A DNA stretch of 64,000 nucleotides from Populus alba (taxonomy: Eukaryota; Streptophyta; Magnoliopsida; Malpighiales; Salicaceae), in the NCBI RefSeq assembly GCF_005239225.2, contig NC_133296.1, forward strand, positions 2,108,001 through 2,172,000. The letters are read 5' to 3'. Made by a program: the position numbers and the translations under genes. Numbering within the stretch: the first letter of the stretch is position 1; each line of letters begins with the position of its first letter. The notes under the pieces are model-generated. The model was not told the origin of the DNA and ran no database searches. It saw only the letters and a list, made by a program, of their open reading frames with translations. Shown here one piece after another: positions 40,556 to 53,500 of the stretch.

Positions 40556-42238
40556 TCACTGTAACCTCACCCACACACCGGAACTAGGTATACCAGAATG
40601 CACAACATACAGCAAATAGTAACCTGGTGGAGCAATCGGAGCTGATGATGGTCCAACAACAATCAAGGAATATGATGATGATGTCTCATTATCAATAATT
40701 TCATCAATCCTCAGCACCACCATCCTTTGATTCATTGAATATGAGTGTGTTGTAAAGGATGGTGCGACTATTCTTACTGATAACACACTTCCTGCTATGT
40801 ACTCTCCCACTGAGAAACTTAACAAAAATCTCTTCCCTGGGCTTACAGTGTCATCTACAGACAAGATCACAGGTCTTATTGATGCGTACTGGGTTGATAA
40901 ATATGGTGGTGAAAAGGTCTCCAGGCTTAAGTCTGTTGGGTAGACTACATCACTGAAGTTATAGTAGATGTGAGGGTTACCACCGCCAACTAAAACTCGA
41001 CCATCAGTTAGCAGGATTGCTGCTGAATGATACATTCTTGGACGTGATGATGGTTCCATGACTGAGAAACGTTGGTCGGACGGGTTGGATGGATGGTACA
41101 TGACTGGTCTGGTTGCTGCCTGACGCCCAAGTTCCCACCCTGCTGTGCCTAACTGACCACCATTGATTATAATGACATCTCCGGTGGGAAGAAGCAGCAT
41201 ATCGCCCATTACTCGGGGAATTGGCATGGTTTCCATGACCCAACTAGCGTTTTGATCGGTGATCCTGAGCCGTCCACATGTGGAAATCGCACGTACATAG
41301 GTTCCCCGTAAGGCTTGTTGATATGCACCTCTTGGTGCCCCTCCACAAACCAGAACTTCAGGGTCAACGCTGTGTTCATTTTCATCCAAGGGGAGCAGAA
41401 CTGATGATCCGGTACTAGGATAATTGCGAGGATCACCTCCTGGGATGCGAGGAAACTCTCTAACCACACGATTTTGATTGTAATCAAACAATATTGATCG
41501 TGTATTAGCGAAGATGAACAAATTCCCATCTGGTAAGAGGTGGACGTACGGGTACAGATTGTTTTCAACATTACCCTCCCTTGTTTCTATTAGAAGACGG
41601 AGCTGAAAAGCGTGGCGACGAGGAGAAGGACGAGGGAAGAACTCGTAGCTGAACTCCCTTCGACCCCCAATAATGATAATTCGTCCATCAGGCAATATTT
41701 GATTAGTTGCATACCATCTTCTTCTTGATAGATAGTTTGGATACTCAACCCAATCACAAATGTCATCCGGGCATGAAGTATACATGCGTGTTACGTTGTC
41801 GCCATCATGGAAACCCCCAGTTTGAACCAGGGTCCCGTTAGGTAAAACTGCTCCAGAAGAGCACCAAGTGTCTGTTAGGACCATTAGGGGACGGTAGGTG
41901 TCAGTGATAATATCGTAAAGTATGGAGTGTGCAGTGCAATCTATTTTAAGGGCTTCGTCGCTGGGATCAATACGGCAGCGACCACCAGGCAGGGAGATGT
42001 TAGAGGGACCAAAATCTGTGCGGTCAAAAATGACAACTTTGTTATCATGCATAAGCTGCATGTGCATAGCTGATATGCCTACATTTGCATGCAAAAGACG
42101 CCATTGTCCCTGGCTGCCATCTGATGAAGGTATGGTCTGGGACACTACTGAAGGGAAAAAGATAAAGAATGTGGGTGCAAGCAAGAGGAATTTGACCATG
42201 CTAACAGACATTGAGCTTGGAGTGCTCCCCGTTGACAT
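40556..42238 (-). CDS. Glyoxal/galactose-oxidase-like secreted enzyme (GLOX), intronless, 560 aa
   Basis: A single open frame with ATG at 42238 and stop at 40556. Residues about 14-33 form a hydrophobic signal peptide ending near VVSQ. The rest is a seven-bladed kelch-like domain (about 45-440) followed by the DUF1929 C-terminal beta domain (about 455-558). All expected radical-copper residues are visible: Cys126 (TDTWCSSGA) and Tyr176 (RRWYATNQ) for the thioether cofactor, Tyr403-His404 (RMYHSAA) and His498 (FTTHSYS) as copper ligands. Family enzymes oxidise aldehydes or primary alcohols with O2 to give H2O2 in the apoplast; plant members are linked to pollen, pectin and cell-wall defence. 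Asn-glycosylation sequons are present (for example NVT at 148). ATGs at codons 10 and 14 could also start a signal peptide of usual length. The substrate is not predictable from sequence. Confidence 0.93.
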   Translation of the reverse strand: MSTGSTPSSMSVSMVKFLLLAPTFFIFFPSVVSQTIPSSDGSQGQWRLLHANVGISAMHMQLMHDNKVVIFDRTDFGPSNISLPGGRCRIDPSDEALKIDCTAHSILYDIITDTYRPLMVLTDTWCSSGAVLPNGTLVQTGGFHDGDNVTRMYTSCPDDICDWVEYPNYLSRRRWYATNQILPDGRIIIIGGRREFSYEFFPRPSPRRHAFQLRLLIETREGNVENNLYPYVHLLPDGNLFIFANTRSILFDYNQNRVVREFPRIPGGDPRNYPSTGSSVLLPLDENEHSVDPEVLVCGGAPRGAYQQALRGTYVRAISTCGRLRITDQNASWVMETMPIPRVMGDMLLLPTGDVIIINGGQLGTAGWELGRQAATRPVMYHPSNPSDQRFSVMEPSSRPRMYHSAAILLTDGRVLVGGGNPHIYYNFSDVVYPTDLSLETFSPPYLSTQYASIRPVILSVDDTVSPGKRFLLSFSVGEYIAGSVLSVRIVAPSFTTHSYSMNQRMVVLRIDEIIDNETSSSYSLIVVGPSSAPIAPPGYYLLYVVHSGIPSSGVWVRLQ

Positions 42239-44203
42239 TACTGTGAGAGAAAGACAGGTAGGTGCAATGAACTTGATAAAACGAACCTTAATTATATGCC
42301 AGCTGATTTTGTACTAAGAACAGGAAACTCAGGGAAATAATCTTGGGACGGCCTCAAGAGCCGCACGAAGTAAAAGGGTGTGTTTCTTGAATGGTATGGC
42401 CAAGAAATATGCTATTGCACATACCAAATTTGTCTATGTACCAGTACAAATCGGCCTCATTTTCTACGCAAGTTGAGAAAATGCAGGACAGTGTAAGGCA
42501 TCCCCAGTTTTTGGCAGAGATCCTGTCTAGGGTCTAAATGCATTTTGTTGATTAATTCCTATTTATTCTTATAATTACTGATACTAGCTGTTATATGACC
42601 GTTACTAGCTGCTGTTATGAGGTTATTAAGAGATTTAATTGCAGTTTAAAATTTGATTTGTCCATCAGGGACTAAGCGAATAACTAAACTATTTTAATTA
42701 TACAGTATAAAAGACTGGCATCTGAACATTTGTTTGGTTGATTACAATTTGCTTTCTAGTATAATTTGAAGGACGAGCGAGGGAGACGATTGAAGAGTAT
42801 CTGAAAATGACTGCAAATGCTTCTGTGTTTATATCAAGAATCATGTGGATGGATACACTAACCCAGAATACTTGAAAAAATATGTCACTGCATTGTTTAT
42901 CAAACGGATCGCCTCCAAAGTTAAGCTGGGAAGATTTCTATCAAATTATAGAGTGTTTTTAGGAAAAAAAAGAAAAGAAAAGGCTCATATATATGCTCTC
43001 GAAATAGGAATGAAGGACAAACACCTGGAAAGGGAAGCTAAGAGAGCTGCTCTTTCAACATGATGGATAAAAGGTTAGAGCAAATAAGAGTTAGGCGTCA
43101 ACATGTTCCATTTGGAACAGATATTATCTGGTGTAGCAAAAATGATTGATATGAAACATTAGGAACTTCATACTGGACTCTGTTTTGGGCTGGTGATTAA
43201 TCTTCGTTCCTGTAAAACAAGTTCTCGAGACCTTCCATGCTAAATTAGTAAATGTAGAAAGAATGTGTGTGAAGAAAAAATGTGCAGAATGTCCGCAAGG
43301 AGTCTTTTTTTTTTTTTTTTGGGCCACTGTAGCTTGCTTGTTTTCTCCTAGCTATTAGATCTTTATACAAATTTTTGTTGACTTAAGCAAAATGCATATT
43401 TATTTTGGGAGAGATGCGCACACTTTTGGAAAATAATGGAGGGGACTAGAATCTTAATAACCTAGCTGTAAGCGGCTAAGATTTTTTTTTTTTTTTTTTT
43501 TACCATAAATTATAATTAAATTAACACAACTATCATTTCTACTCCCGATTCTTCTTTCCACCCAATTCTATCACTGCTTTTCTCGTCTCCAAATACCAGT
43601 CGTGATTAGCATATGCTCTGGGCATCAAATTAGAACATGCAAAGAGAAAAAAAACTTAACCCAACCCAATACCAAGTCATCACTGCCCATCCAAGCCACT
43701 CCATCTCTCCGAAGTAGTTAGGACAGCTTACCAACTCAAACCAGCCTCCCTTTGGCACCTTATATCCACCACCACCTCTCTCCAAACCCACAAAACGCTA
43801 TTAGCCTACGTAATGCTCCTCATGCCCCGCCAAAAAAATTCACCAACGCACCAAAACAAACCTCCATCACTATTTTACAGATCCTCCAAAGGCCTATCAC
43901 ATGTGGAGTCATGATAAAGCAAGCTCGACATGGAATTCAATCAGAGAACTAAACCACAAAATCCAAAGCCTCGCATTGAATGGTGTTTGATGGAACTCAA
44001 CCAACATATCATAGCACCACAATAGTATGAAGAAAAACAAATGGTTCATCGTATGCTAGCAAGCCACAACCCGGTCCAACCAGGCAGGACCCATGATAAT
44101 TAATAATTAGAACACCAAAATTGCCAATAGAAACATCCACTGTATTGAAGAGAAAGCAGGGGGACAAGAAACCAAAAAAAGGTAAACTACACAACAATTT
44201 AGC
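42239..44203. other. Intergenic DNA between GLOX and TSR2
   Basis: The left part is the GLOX promoter side; the right part is the TSR2 3' flank. A 72-codon frame at 42845-43063 (YLKKYVTALFIKRIASKVKLG) has no recognised family and no flanking exon. T runs occur at about 43306-43320 and 43482-43501. Nothing else can be annotated. Confidence 0.4.
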
Positions 44204-46335
44204 CTAATTCCTTTTACCCTTGTTTCGCCTAGATGAAACAACTGTCCATCCATCTTCTGATTGAGCTTCCTTGGCCCCTGACTCATTGACTGGCTTGTTT
44301 ACTAGATTTGTCTTTAATTGGAATTCTGGTGTATCCACCATCATGTTTGATCCATCACCACCCATTTTATCATCACCGTCGCTGTCCTCAGAATCATCAT
44401 CATCCTCCACAGCCTAGGGAACAGTAGGAAAGAACAATTATAAGAAAAAAAATTCAAGCTAATGGAAATCATTTTAATTTTGTTCTTGCATGTAGTTGGT
44501 GACACATTTCTCAATATTCAATTTCCTTGATGATCTCTTTCTTAGCAAACACCAGGATAAGGCAGGATTTTTATGGACTCTTAGGTGCTACAGAGCAAAC
44601 CAAATCAACAAGCAGCACTATTGTACAACCAGAGTGAATTTCCAATATGATCAACTAGAAGCTGGACTCCACAGTACTCTCCTTGACAGTACCAGTATGG
44701 ATGGCAGGGCAACTAGGGCATTGGAAAACAAGTACCAAATGGCTAACATTCCAAAATTGAAATCCATAAGCTTGTGATATTTCCCAAAGCAGACAAGACA
44801 CACTATCTTCATTAAGAACATAAACCAAGCAGATGGAAAATAAAAACCATAATTACCTGTTTGACATGTTGATGAGCTCCCATTCTAGGACCTTCATCCC
44901 TCAACTTTTGAATAGAACTATAATTGCCTTCTAAACATTCTTCATGCATAATCATTAATTTTTCAGCTACCTGAAAAAATAACAAATTGAATCCTTGATG
45001 TACAAAAACAGTTTCATTTAAGCAACAGAAGGCAAAGAAATTTGTTGCCTCTGTCTTCAAGGTTAAAGCTTCATTAAATTATTACCAGAACAAATCTCAT
45101 TGCAAAATCAATTAAATGACATTAACCAATATCAAAGCAAGTTGGACCTAGAGGGGTGAGTTTTTGAAGCTCAAGTTCTTAATCTTGAAACATTTTACTT
45201 GCCAAAGCAATACATGTGCTGAAAAAAAAAATGGACTGCAGCACTGCAAAGAATAAGGGACTACCTCTTCAACGCTACCATCCTCAATCATGGTATTGAG
45301 AGAAAGCATAGCTTCATCCAAGATACTCTCCAAATCATCGATATAAAGTGGCTCTGAGCAACAGGTTTTAAAAAGGTAACATCAGAATTCAGAATAGCAG
45401 TAATCAATTACCAACCATACCAGCAGTTCATATGCTGCAGTATAAATAAACAAAAAAATAAATAAAAACGTTATAATCTTTTATTTCACTTAAAGTAACA
45501 AACTTTTTACAATTTTGTCCGAACTTCTCAGTCAAATATCAAAAAATGAAACAAAATTACAAATTTTGACGATCAAGATCACCTTTTTCACGAATATGTT
45601 CAGAATTTTAAAAGAAAAAATTAGGGTGCCATAAAACAATCAGCCAATCAGAAAATGGCTAGAAAAGAGAAATCTGATAACAACAACCTGCCAAAAAAAA
45701 CTAAACCCCAAGACAATCAGACTAACATAACAGTCCTAAGAAGCAAAGACTCCACTATGAGAATCAAGAAAAAGCACTGGATCCTTGCATGAAACCACAA
45801 AAGCTCACAAAACTTGCTAATACTCAAGATTCCACCAAAATGCAAACACTGGATGCAAGGAGAAACAAACAGCGGGGCAGGAGAAGCAGAACCCAAATGC
45901 CAAAGCCAAGACAATCGAATCATTGTTTCCTCGTCACTATATAAAAAAAAACCCTCCTTTCCAATATCATATGAAAATCACTAGATTTTGAAAATCAAAG
46001 TCTAATTTTCACTAACTAAAAACTCCTAATTCAGTTCAAACACAATGAAAATGGGAAAAAAAAAAAATCAAGACCTTTTGAGCTGAGTCGGGACAGAGTT
46101 AACTACCTTTAGACTGAGTGAACCAAGAGAAGATATCAGAGGCTAGTTGCTCAGCTAATAGGTGAGACCCACGGCCACCCCATTCGTTTTCAACGGCGAG
46201 TTGCAAAGCTGACCATTTAGAGAGAATTAACCGAATCCCTTCTCTGAATTGAGAAATAGAATCTGCTGTTAGTTGTTTGACAGACCCAATTTGCGAAAAT
46301 CCTCCATTTATGCTGCTGCTGCTGCTGCTCTCCAT
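44204..46335 (-). CDS. TSR2: TSR2 pre-rRNA processing factor (4 exons, 213 aa)
   Basis: Exons, 5' to 3': 46107-46335, 45265-45353, 44857-44970, 44204-44413, totalling 642 nt in frame with GT-AG introns. The first exon encodes a poly-Ser start, then FREGIRLILSKWSALQLAVE and NEWGG, the signature of the TSR2 family. Exon 2 has DDLESILDEAM and exon 3 has VAEKLMIMHEECLEGNY with conserved acidic and Tyr positions. Exon 4 has an acidic run followed by EDGWTVVSSRR, the conserved C-terminal DGWTVV motif, and a basic end. In yeast TSR2 escorts ribosomal protein eS26 (Rps26) to pre-40S particles and supports 18S rRNA maturation; the plant protein is expected to act in nucleus and cytosol the same way. 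The length fits the family. It shares strand with MON2, whose stop lies about 1.2 kb to the right. Confidence 0.9.
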
Positions 46336-47580
46336 AGTAGAATGTTGTTTGCCGGTAAGACCCTAATTTCTTTTAAAGGTTTTGATTAGGAAAGATTCGG
46401 GTGGGTTTGGTTTTGAGGATACTTTTGTTCCGGCCGCGGACACCAAAAGCTCGCCTTTTCTTCTATTTTTTATTTTCTTCATTTCTTCTTTCTTCTTTTT
46501 TATTTTATTTATATTAAATTTCTATACATGTTATAATTAACATTAACATCAAAAAACTATTACCGAAAATAAATGGACTTTAGTATAAGGATGCATGGAG
46601 AATTTTTATTCACTTTCTGTCAGCACATATTAACTATTTTTTAAAATAATATTTAATATTTGTTAAATAACTAAATTATCTCTAATATTATAATAAAAAA
46701 TAAATATATAAAAAATCCTCAATGTCAGTTAATTTTTTTTAATTCTAGAATAATTAAATCATTTTAATGCATTTTAAAAAAGTAAAAATACTAAAAATAC
46801 CATCTACAAATATTAAAAAAACCAATATACCCCAATTAATCTAATAATAACTAATTTATATTACAATAGATCAGCCAAATGATATTTATAAATATAATTG
46901 TGATTTCTTTTCAAAGTGTTTTTTACTTAAAAATATATCAAAAAAATATTTTTATTTTTTAAATATTAGTACATTAAAATAATCTAAAAACATTAAAAAA
47001 TTATTAATTTAATACAATGAAAACACTAATCAATCTTTTATAGAAAACGCATCTTTTGACCATTCATTCCACAATAAAATGTATCAGTCTCCATGGTGAA
47101 CTAAATTTTTTTAAAAATTTAATGCGATACATTGATTTAGAGAGTGTAAAATAACAATTTAGTTCCTATTTACATTAAATTTTAGAGTGTAAACTGTATA
47201 ATTACAATTTAATTCCTCTTTATAGAAAAAAAAAAAAAAAGTCTTTATACCCCAATCTACATTTGCTAGAGATATTCTAGTAAAACCATCGTGGGTTATA
47301 GCTAGGCAAGACCCTTATGGGAAATCAACAATAAGACACCTTTTCTTATTACTGTTAACCGATACACTGCTAACAGTGGCATGAAAAATAAGAACTCTTG
47401 CCATCCACAACTGTTTAACCTGAGGTTGGTAATGTAATTATACAACAAAACTCGTATCATAAAAAATGTACAACTACTACATAATACAGCAATGGAGGCC
47501 AGGTATAAAAAATTCCTCACCTATACAAATTTATGAGCGAACAACTTCATGTAAACCGTCAAAACAGGTTCTTCCTCGCA
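46336..47580. other. Intergenic DNA between MON2 and TSR2
   Basis: The left ~150 bases are TSR2 leader and promoter. A MITE-like block lies at about 46905-47065 (AAAGTGTTTTTTACTTAAAA, then TACATTAAAATAATCTAAAA). The rest is AT-rich; the right end is the MON2 3' flank. No gene is recognised. Confidence 0.45.
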
Positions 47581-50500
47581 TCAACTGGCAATGCTAACCT
47601 TCTCTAGTGCCAATTCTCTAGTGATGTGTCTCATCAAGACTTGCACCAGCTCTCTCACTCTTGCTTCCCTGCCCATCAACAAACAAATTCAATACATGCA
47701 CAGTGCACCAGTGCAGTAGCATTCTATATCTCATTTGCATTTGTTTTGCTTCAATATGTAGAGCAGCTATGCGAAGAAGCACAGATTCATTTTCAGCATA
47801 TTTTACTACTAAAGGACATGTTCTTAGAGATTATGCCCACTGTCCCTCGTAGCTCTGACCTCCATTCTATTAAGCTTTCCAGTTTCTGTAGGTCATACAA
47901 AGCAAAACTTAGAGCAAATTATGTGGACGCTTATGGTCAACATCTCACCTTGTTATTATGAGCTCACAAAAAGAGGGAAATAAAGCAAGCAGATGTGGAC
48001 GCTTCTCATGATCCTCATCATCTGATAAGCCGCTTCTCAAATAAGGATGCAATGGTAGCACAGATGCTGTTTCTGAGTGAATTATTAGATTAGCCAGTTC
48101 TTGAAGGACATAGATAATTTCTTCAAGCCTTGTTGTTGGCAGCGGACGTTCACCTGAAGGAATAATTGCATAGTTCAACAAGCATAAAGTGGAGCAAACA
48201 TCGAATCTGCTGAAAGTTTGCACGGACAGGAGCTACATACCTAGGTCATTTTCATCAATCAAGAATCTTTTAAAGATGTCTTCACATCTGGTCAAAAGTA
48301 CCACGATTGAGATTTTGCTGACTTCACACCTTGTCATGTTCCAGTCACTGGTCTCGTCACAGCTGAAAACACATCATTGGAAAATAAAATCTCTAAGAGA
48401 AACAATCTTTGTATCAGGCTATATTTTAAAAGCACCTCTTATTAAATGGCCTGAATGGATCTATATGTCCACAATTTTGAAAGCAGGATTTGCACCCACA
48501 AGGCCACCGTGTCTCTAATTTTTTGAGTTAGCCAGCCCCCTTATTCTCATCCACATTTCTGTTCATGATGAATGAGTGATGCTCCCTCGTCCTTTGACCT
48601 AAGTGGATTCATGTCTCTTAGAACTTAGAAGGAAACTAGATGTATCCTTGTGTCATGGCTTGAACTCTAAAGACTAACGGAAAGGGATAAAGCAAATTAT
48701 AATGGGTATAAATCTAGTTTTGAAAATTACAGGTGGTGTGAATTTGCACGGGCCTTCAAACAAGGGGATTTTTCTAGTTTATCATGATGAGATGAACCCA
48801 TCCATATATTTGAATAGCTAATGTGGGTGAGGGGTTGATGAATGAAGTTTAAAATTGCCTAACCAATGGAAACAGGAACCTACTAAATTTTAGTTGATGA
48901 AACTGACTGCTCAAGATATTTAAATTTTGTTTCAATGACACTTTTGGTGTCAGATTAAGAAAGTTCATGCATTATCAGTATAGACAAAAGCAAAAGTTTG
49001 GGCATATTTTATGCCATTGGAACAGGTTTTGTATGCTGTATGAGAATTTAGAGAAGCTATATTTTATGCCATTCATTCTAAATGAACGTGTCAACTTATC
49101 TGGTCCACATTCAGAAAAGTAAAAATGCAACGAATAGTCCATGATCAACCTTAACATGAATGGGTTAATTCTAAGAAATGTTACCTGCTTAGGGAAAATA
49201 ACGTCCGTAAGCAAGCCAGGGAAAATCTGCTACAGTGCAATGGCATAAGTTCCACAGTCTCAACCGGCAAAGAGCATGTGCGTGATGCACAGCGGTCCAT
49301 GGTCAAAACTAAACGTTGCAGAATCTGTAAAACAAAATAAAAACAAACTAGAGACAAATCAGTAATCGCGCAGCCCATGTAATTGGAGAATCTGCACAAA
49401 GGCCATAAAGTAAGCTGAATCTGATGCTCAATGCAATTTCCAGATTACAACTATTACTGCTATTGCTACAACTGGTGGTACCATCAGAATCAGACATTAG
49501 TGGGTAAGACTAGTTGGATCACATCCAGAGACCTGGCATCTATATGTACCAGTCATGACCTAAAAATTATACAACCAGTACTGTTATTGTAATTGGTATG
49601 AAAATTACCTCAGAAGGGGCATCAATTGGTGACTTAAGAATCTTGTCACCAAGAATGTTCAAAATGGTCATCTCAAGTGCCTCATCAGCCCTAAGTGCCT
49701 CAGATGAGAGAGAGTTGGAAGGAATGGCACGCCCACAATATCCCACAAGGAATATCTCATAAACATCTGCTACTTCTTTCCAGATGCGCATACTTGCAGT
49801 TTTGCTGATCTTTGAATCTGTTCCACAGTTCAAGGTGATTCCGCTTACATCATCTACCATAATTCTGTTAAAACCTTCAACAGCTACTCGCCAAAGTGAA
49901 CCATCTGGGTTGTCTCTTCTTGTTGTCATACACCTAAGGAACAGATTAATAAAGTTATAAACTACACAATTTCATCCTATGAAAAAAGAGAGACATTAAA
50001 CATGAATGACGTGGTAATACTGATCACAATTTCCAAATTTCTACAGGTCACCTTATCATTAGACCTTGGCATCTATGTAACACTAAATGAAGTATCATGC
50101 GCCACATTACAAAATCAGGTATATTAACTCCAGTCATGATCCAATCATATTTATGGTCACCATAAAACGATGACATCGTGGACAAAACAACAGAAAACTT
50201 GACTATTTTTCCTTGAATCATAATAATAACTGTTTCCCCTCCCAAATTTTCACCTGATGCAGAATATGGTACATGGATTCCCACATTATAAATGTATACA
50301 CAGTCGCAGAAACTTGACTAAACTAGATTGTTAAAAGATAAAAAGTCAATTTCTCAATAAAGATTAATAAAATATTGAAGGTGAAACAAAATAAAAAGGC
50401 ATAAGAGAACATAGAATCTTTACCTTCCAAGGGTTTGAATAATTTCAGGAAATATAATATGCTTTTCAATTGTTGGAGCCTGTAGAAGAAGATCTAACAG

Positions 50501-53500
50501 CACAGGGACAAGCTTTTCTGCAAACAAATAATTTGGAATACCAGCTACTATAGTTGTGCTTGATCCAGAACCTTGTGATGGATCTTCAGCTTTCTTTGGG
50601 GACACAGAAGCAGTACCATTCAGAATTTCATTTTGCCTCCTAATGTTATTGTCTGTCATAATAATACATCAATTTCAATGTTTTTATTAAGATAAAATAA
50701 AGATGCTGTTGAAAAGCTGTCAAGCCAGGTCCGTACCTGGGCTTTTGTCAGTAATGCTGGCTTGTCTTGCATCAGCTTCCTCTTTTTGTAAAGAAGAATA
50801 TGATTTTGGGAGATATTGCAACAGCTCCCGAAGAAGGATTGGCCACATTGAAGAAATACAATCAGTTGGACGTAACAATGGTAAGATTTCCAGTATAGTG
50901 CGTAAAATGGGAGGAACATGTCCCTAAGGAAAAACAATTACATCAGTTGAGCTAGTGATTGCATATAATTATGAGAGCACAAGGGGGTAGGAGGGAGAAG
51001 TTTTTGAGACAGAAAATCTACTCACAAATTCAGTTTCAAAGTTATCATTAGTCAATGTAGCTTCCTTAACTGCCAAATCTATTGTTCCAAGCAACTGTGA
51101 GAACATCTTAGCATCAAACATCTTCTGTGCTTGCACATATAGTTCTCCTGTCAGAAGTTTGAAGGAATCCAAAAAAGAACACATAAGCACACTGAAATGT
51201 ACTATTGATGAAGAGGCCCAACTACAGTAATACAGACAACAATGATTGGTATCTTGAGAATCAAATCAGGAATTAATGGGAGATTGTCATCCTCTGGAAC
51301 TGCATTAGTACAGTACAGAGGATGCATAACTTAACTGTTTAATTAGGCAAAATTGTTCAAACCTCCCCTGAATTTTAAATCATTTGATAATTAGTCCATG
51401 TAATCTCAATTTTAGTTTTGACCTTCCTAAACTCTGATATATTTAAAATCAAGTCTTTCTGTAATGTTTTCCAAGGTTCCCTCCATAATTTGCAAATAAA
51501 ACTAACAAAATGACTTAAATACCCTCAACATCAATAATCTTCAACCCAATTGATTTTTTTTCCATGGAATTAATTTTAAATTTATAGAATAAAACAAATA
51601 AATTAATATTTAATATCATTATTTTGATTCTCCATCCAATGTTTTTTTTTTTAAAAAAAAAACTAGTAGCCTAAATACCCTTTCTTCTTTGTCTCAGCAA
51701 CACCAAGAACCTTAAAAATCTCTCTTTTTTTTAAAGAAAAAAATAACCGAAATTTCTAGATGAAGAATTAAAATTATGATATTAAATTTTATTTTCAAAA
51801 TCTAAAATTAATTCCATAGAAAAAATTTAAGATTAGCTGTGTTCAAGGTTAATGAGGTTGAGGGTACTTAAGTCATTTGTTAGTTTTATTTGCAAATTAT
51901 GGAGGGAACCTTAGAAAAAGTAACAGAAAGACTCGACTTCAAACATAATTTCAAACATATAAAGTATACGGAGTTCAAAACTAAAATTGAGAATACATGG
52001 ACTAATTCTCAAATGACTTTAAAGTTAAGGGAGGTTTGAGCAATTTAGCCATTTAATTATCTTCACATGTTTGTTATCTACATGCAATGGCAACCAAGAT
52101 CAAATAATAATAACAACAATTTCTTCAGATTGTAGTGAAGCATTACCAAGACCATGTAAAATCTCTTGCTTCACCTTGCTAGCTGCATTATCATTGTAGT
52201 TTGGTGATTTTTGAAGAATATGCCCGTAGACATCAAGTATGGAGTTAAGGTATGGGAGCGGCAAGTTCCCCTGATCCACACAAATATTTTAGTTAAGATG
52301 TAACTATATGCAACTAAAACTTCCCTCATTGTAAGATCTGTTTAGAGTCAACCACCACCATGTTTACATTCACAGGTGGTTCATGAAAACTTGATATCTT
52401 TGACAATGATTGAAATGAAACAAAAATAATTACCTTGGAACAGTGGGAATGAACAGTTGTCTGTAAACAATTTATTGCAGCAATGGCCACCTCTTTACTA
52501 CCATTTAAAATGCTATTTCTTAATAGAAGCAGCAAAGACTCCCATCCTGCAGAAAAAGATCATTTACAGAGAATTGTCATGATAAGAAGAGGAAGAAGAT
52601 TACAATATCAGACACAGAAAGATACAGCCATGGACCCACCTGACCAAAAATTGCTCAAGTCACTGAGTAAAGGGAAAAAAGAACGTAACAAACGTGCTAT
52701 TCCACCAAGGACCAACACAAGTGTTTCATCCCACTGTTTCTGAACCGTGTTGCGACTGAAAATCCAAGTGAAATAACGCATTAGATCAAGTTGTGGAAAT
52801 GAACTCAGATAGATGTGCAAACCAAAAACATTACGGTTTTATACCTATGATGAATCAACATGTGAACTGCCTTTCCTCCTCGAGTACCTAGTTCTTTCCC
52901 TTGCCATTCATCTTTTGATGAAGTTGCAGCCTATAAAAGGATATACATCTCAACAAATCATTCAACAAGTTGTTCATAAGAAATTTTTATAACAACTTCA
53001 AGTTACCATGTGAGAAGCACGATCCACAGCAGGGAAAACATAATTCCAAAGACAGTCCTCCCACATGCTTTTTGAAAGCTTTTGCCCATGACTTCCAAGA
53101 GTTTGAAAAAGCGTCCTGACAGCTGCATTTCTGACCTGAAACATAACTCATATGCTGAGTCATTGTGTAAAGAATCCTCATAGACTTAAATAATTCCAAT
53201 AACCTCCAAGCAAAAAGATCGCAACATAATAGACAATGAAACTGCAATCATAACTTATTTAAATTATGTTTGCTTTTGATGCCCAGATGTGTAACATCCG
53301 TTGACAAGGCATCACTTTGAAAACCAAGACATAAAATCCATTCCTCAAAGGATGTATACACTATATACTTAAAATAATGGAGCCAATGTAAGACAAGAGG
53401 CCTAAGAAAACCAAACATCACAATCTCAACTAGAAAATGAGTATTGCAATTAAGAACATTCCTGAATTTTAGCATTCAATCTGTTTTGAATCTTGATCGG

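Noticed and set aside
42845..43063. 72-codon open frame between GLOX and TSR2
   Set aside because: Basic, unrecognised, with no splice partner or conserved motif; likely chance.
52483..52743. Plus-strand open frame of 86 codons
   Set aside because: It is a shadow across two MON2 exons and the intron between them.
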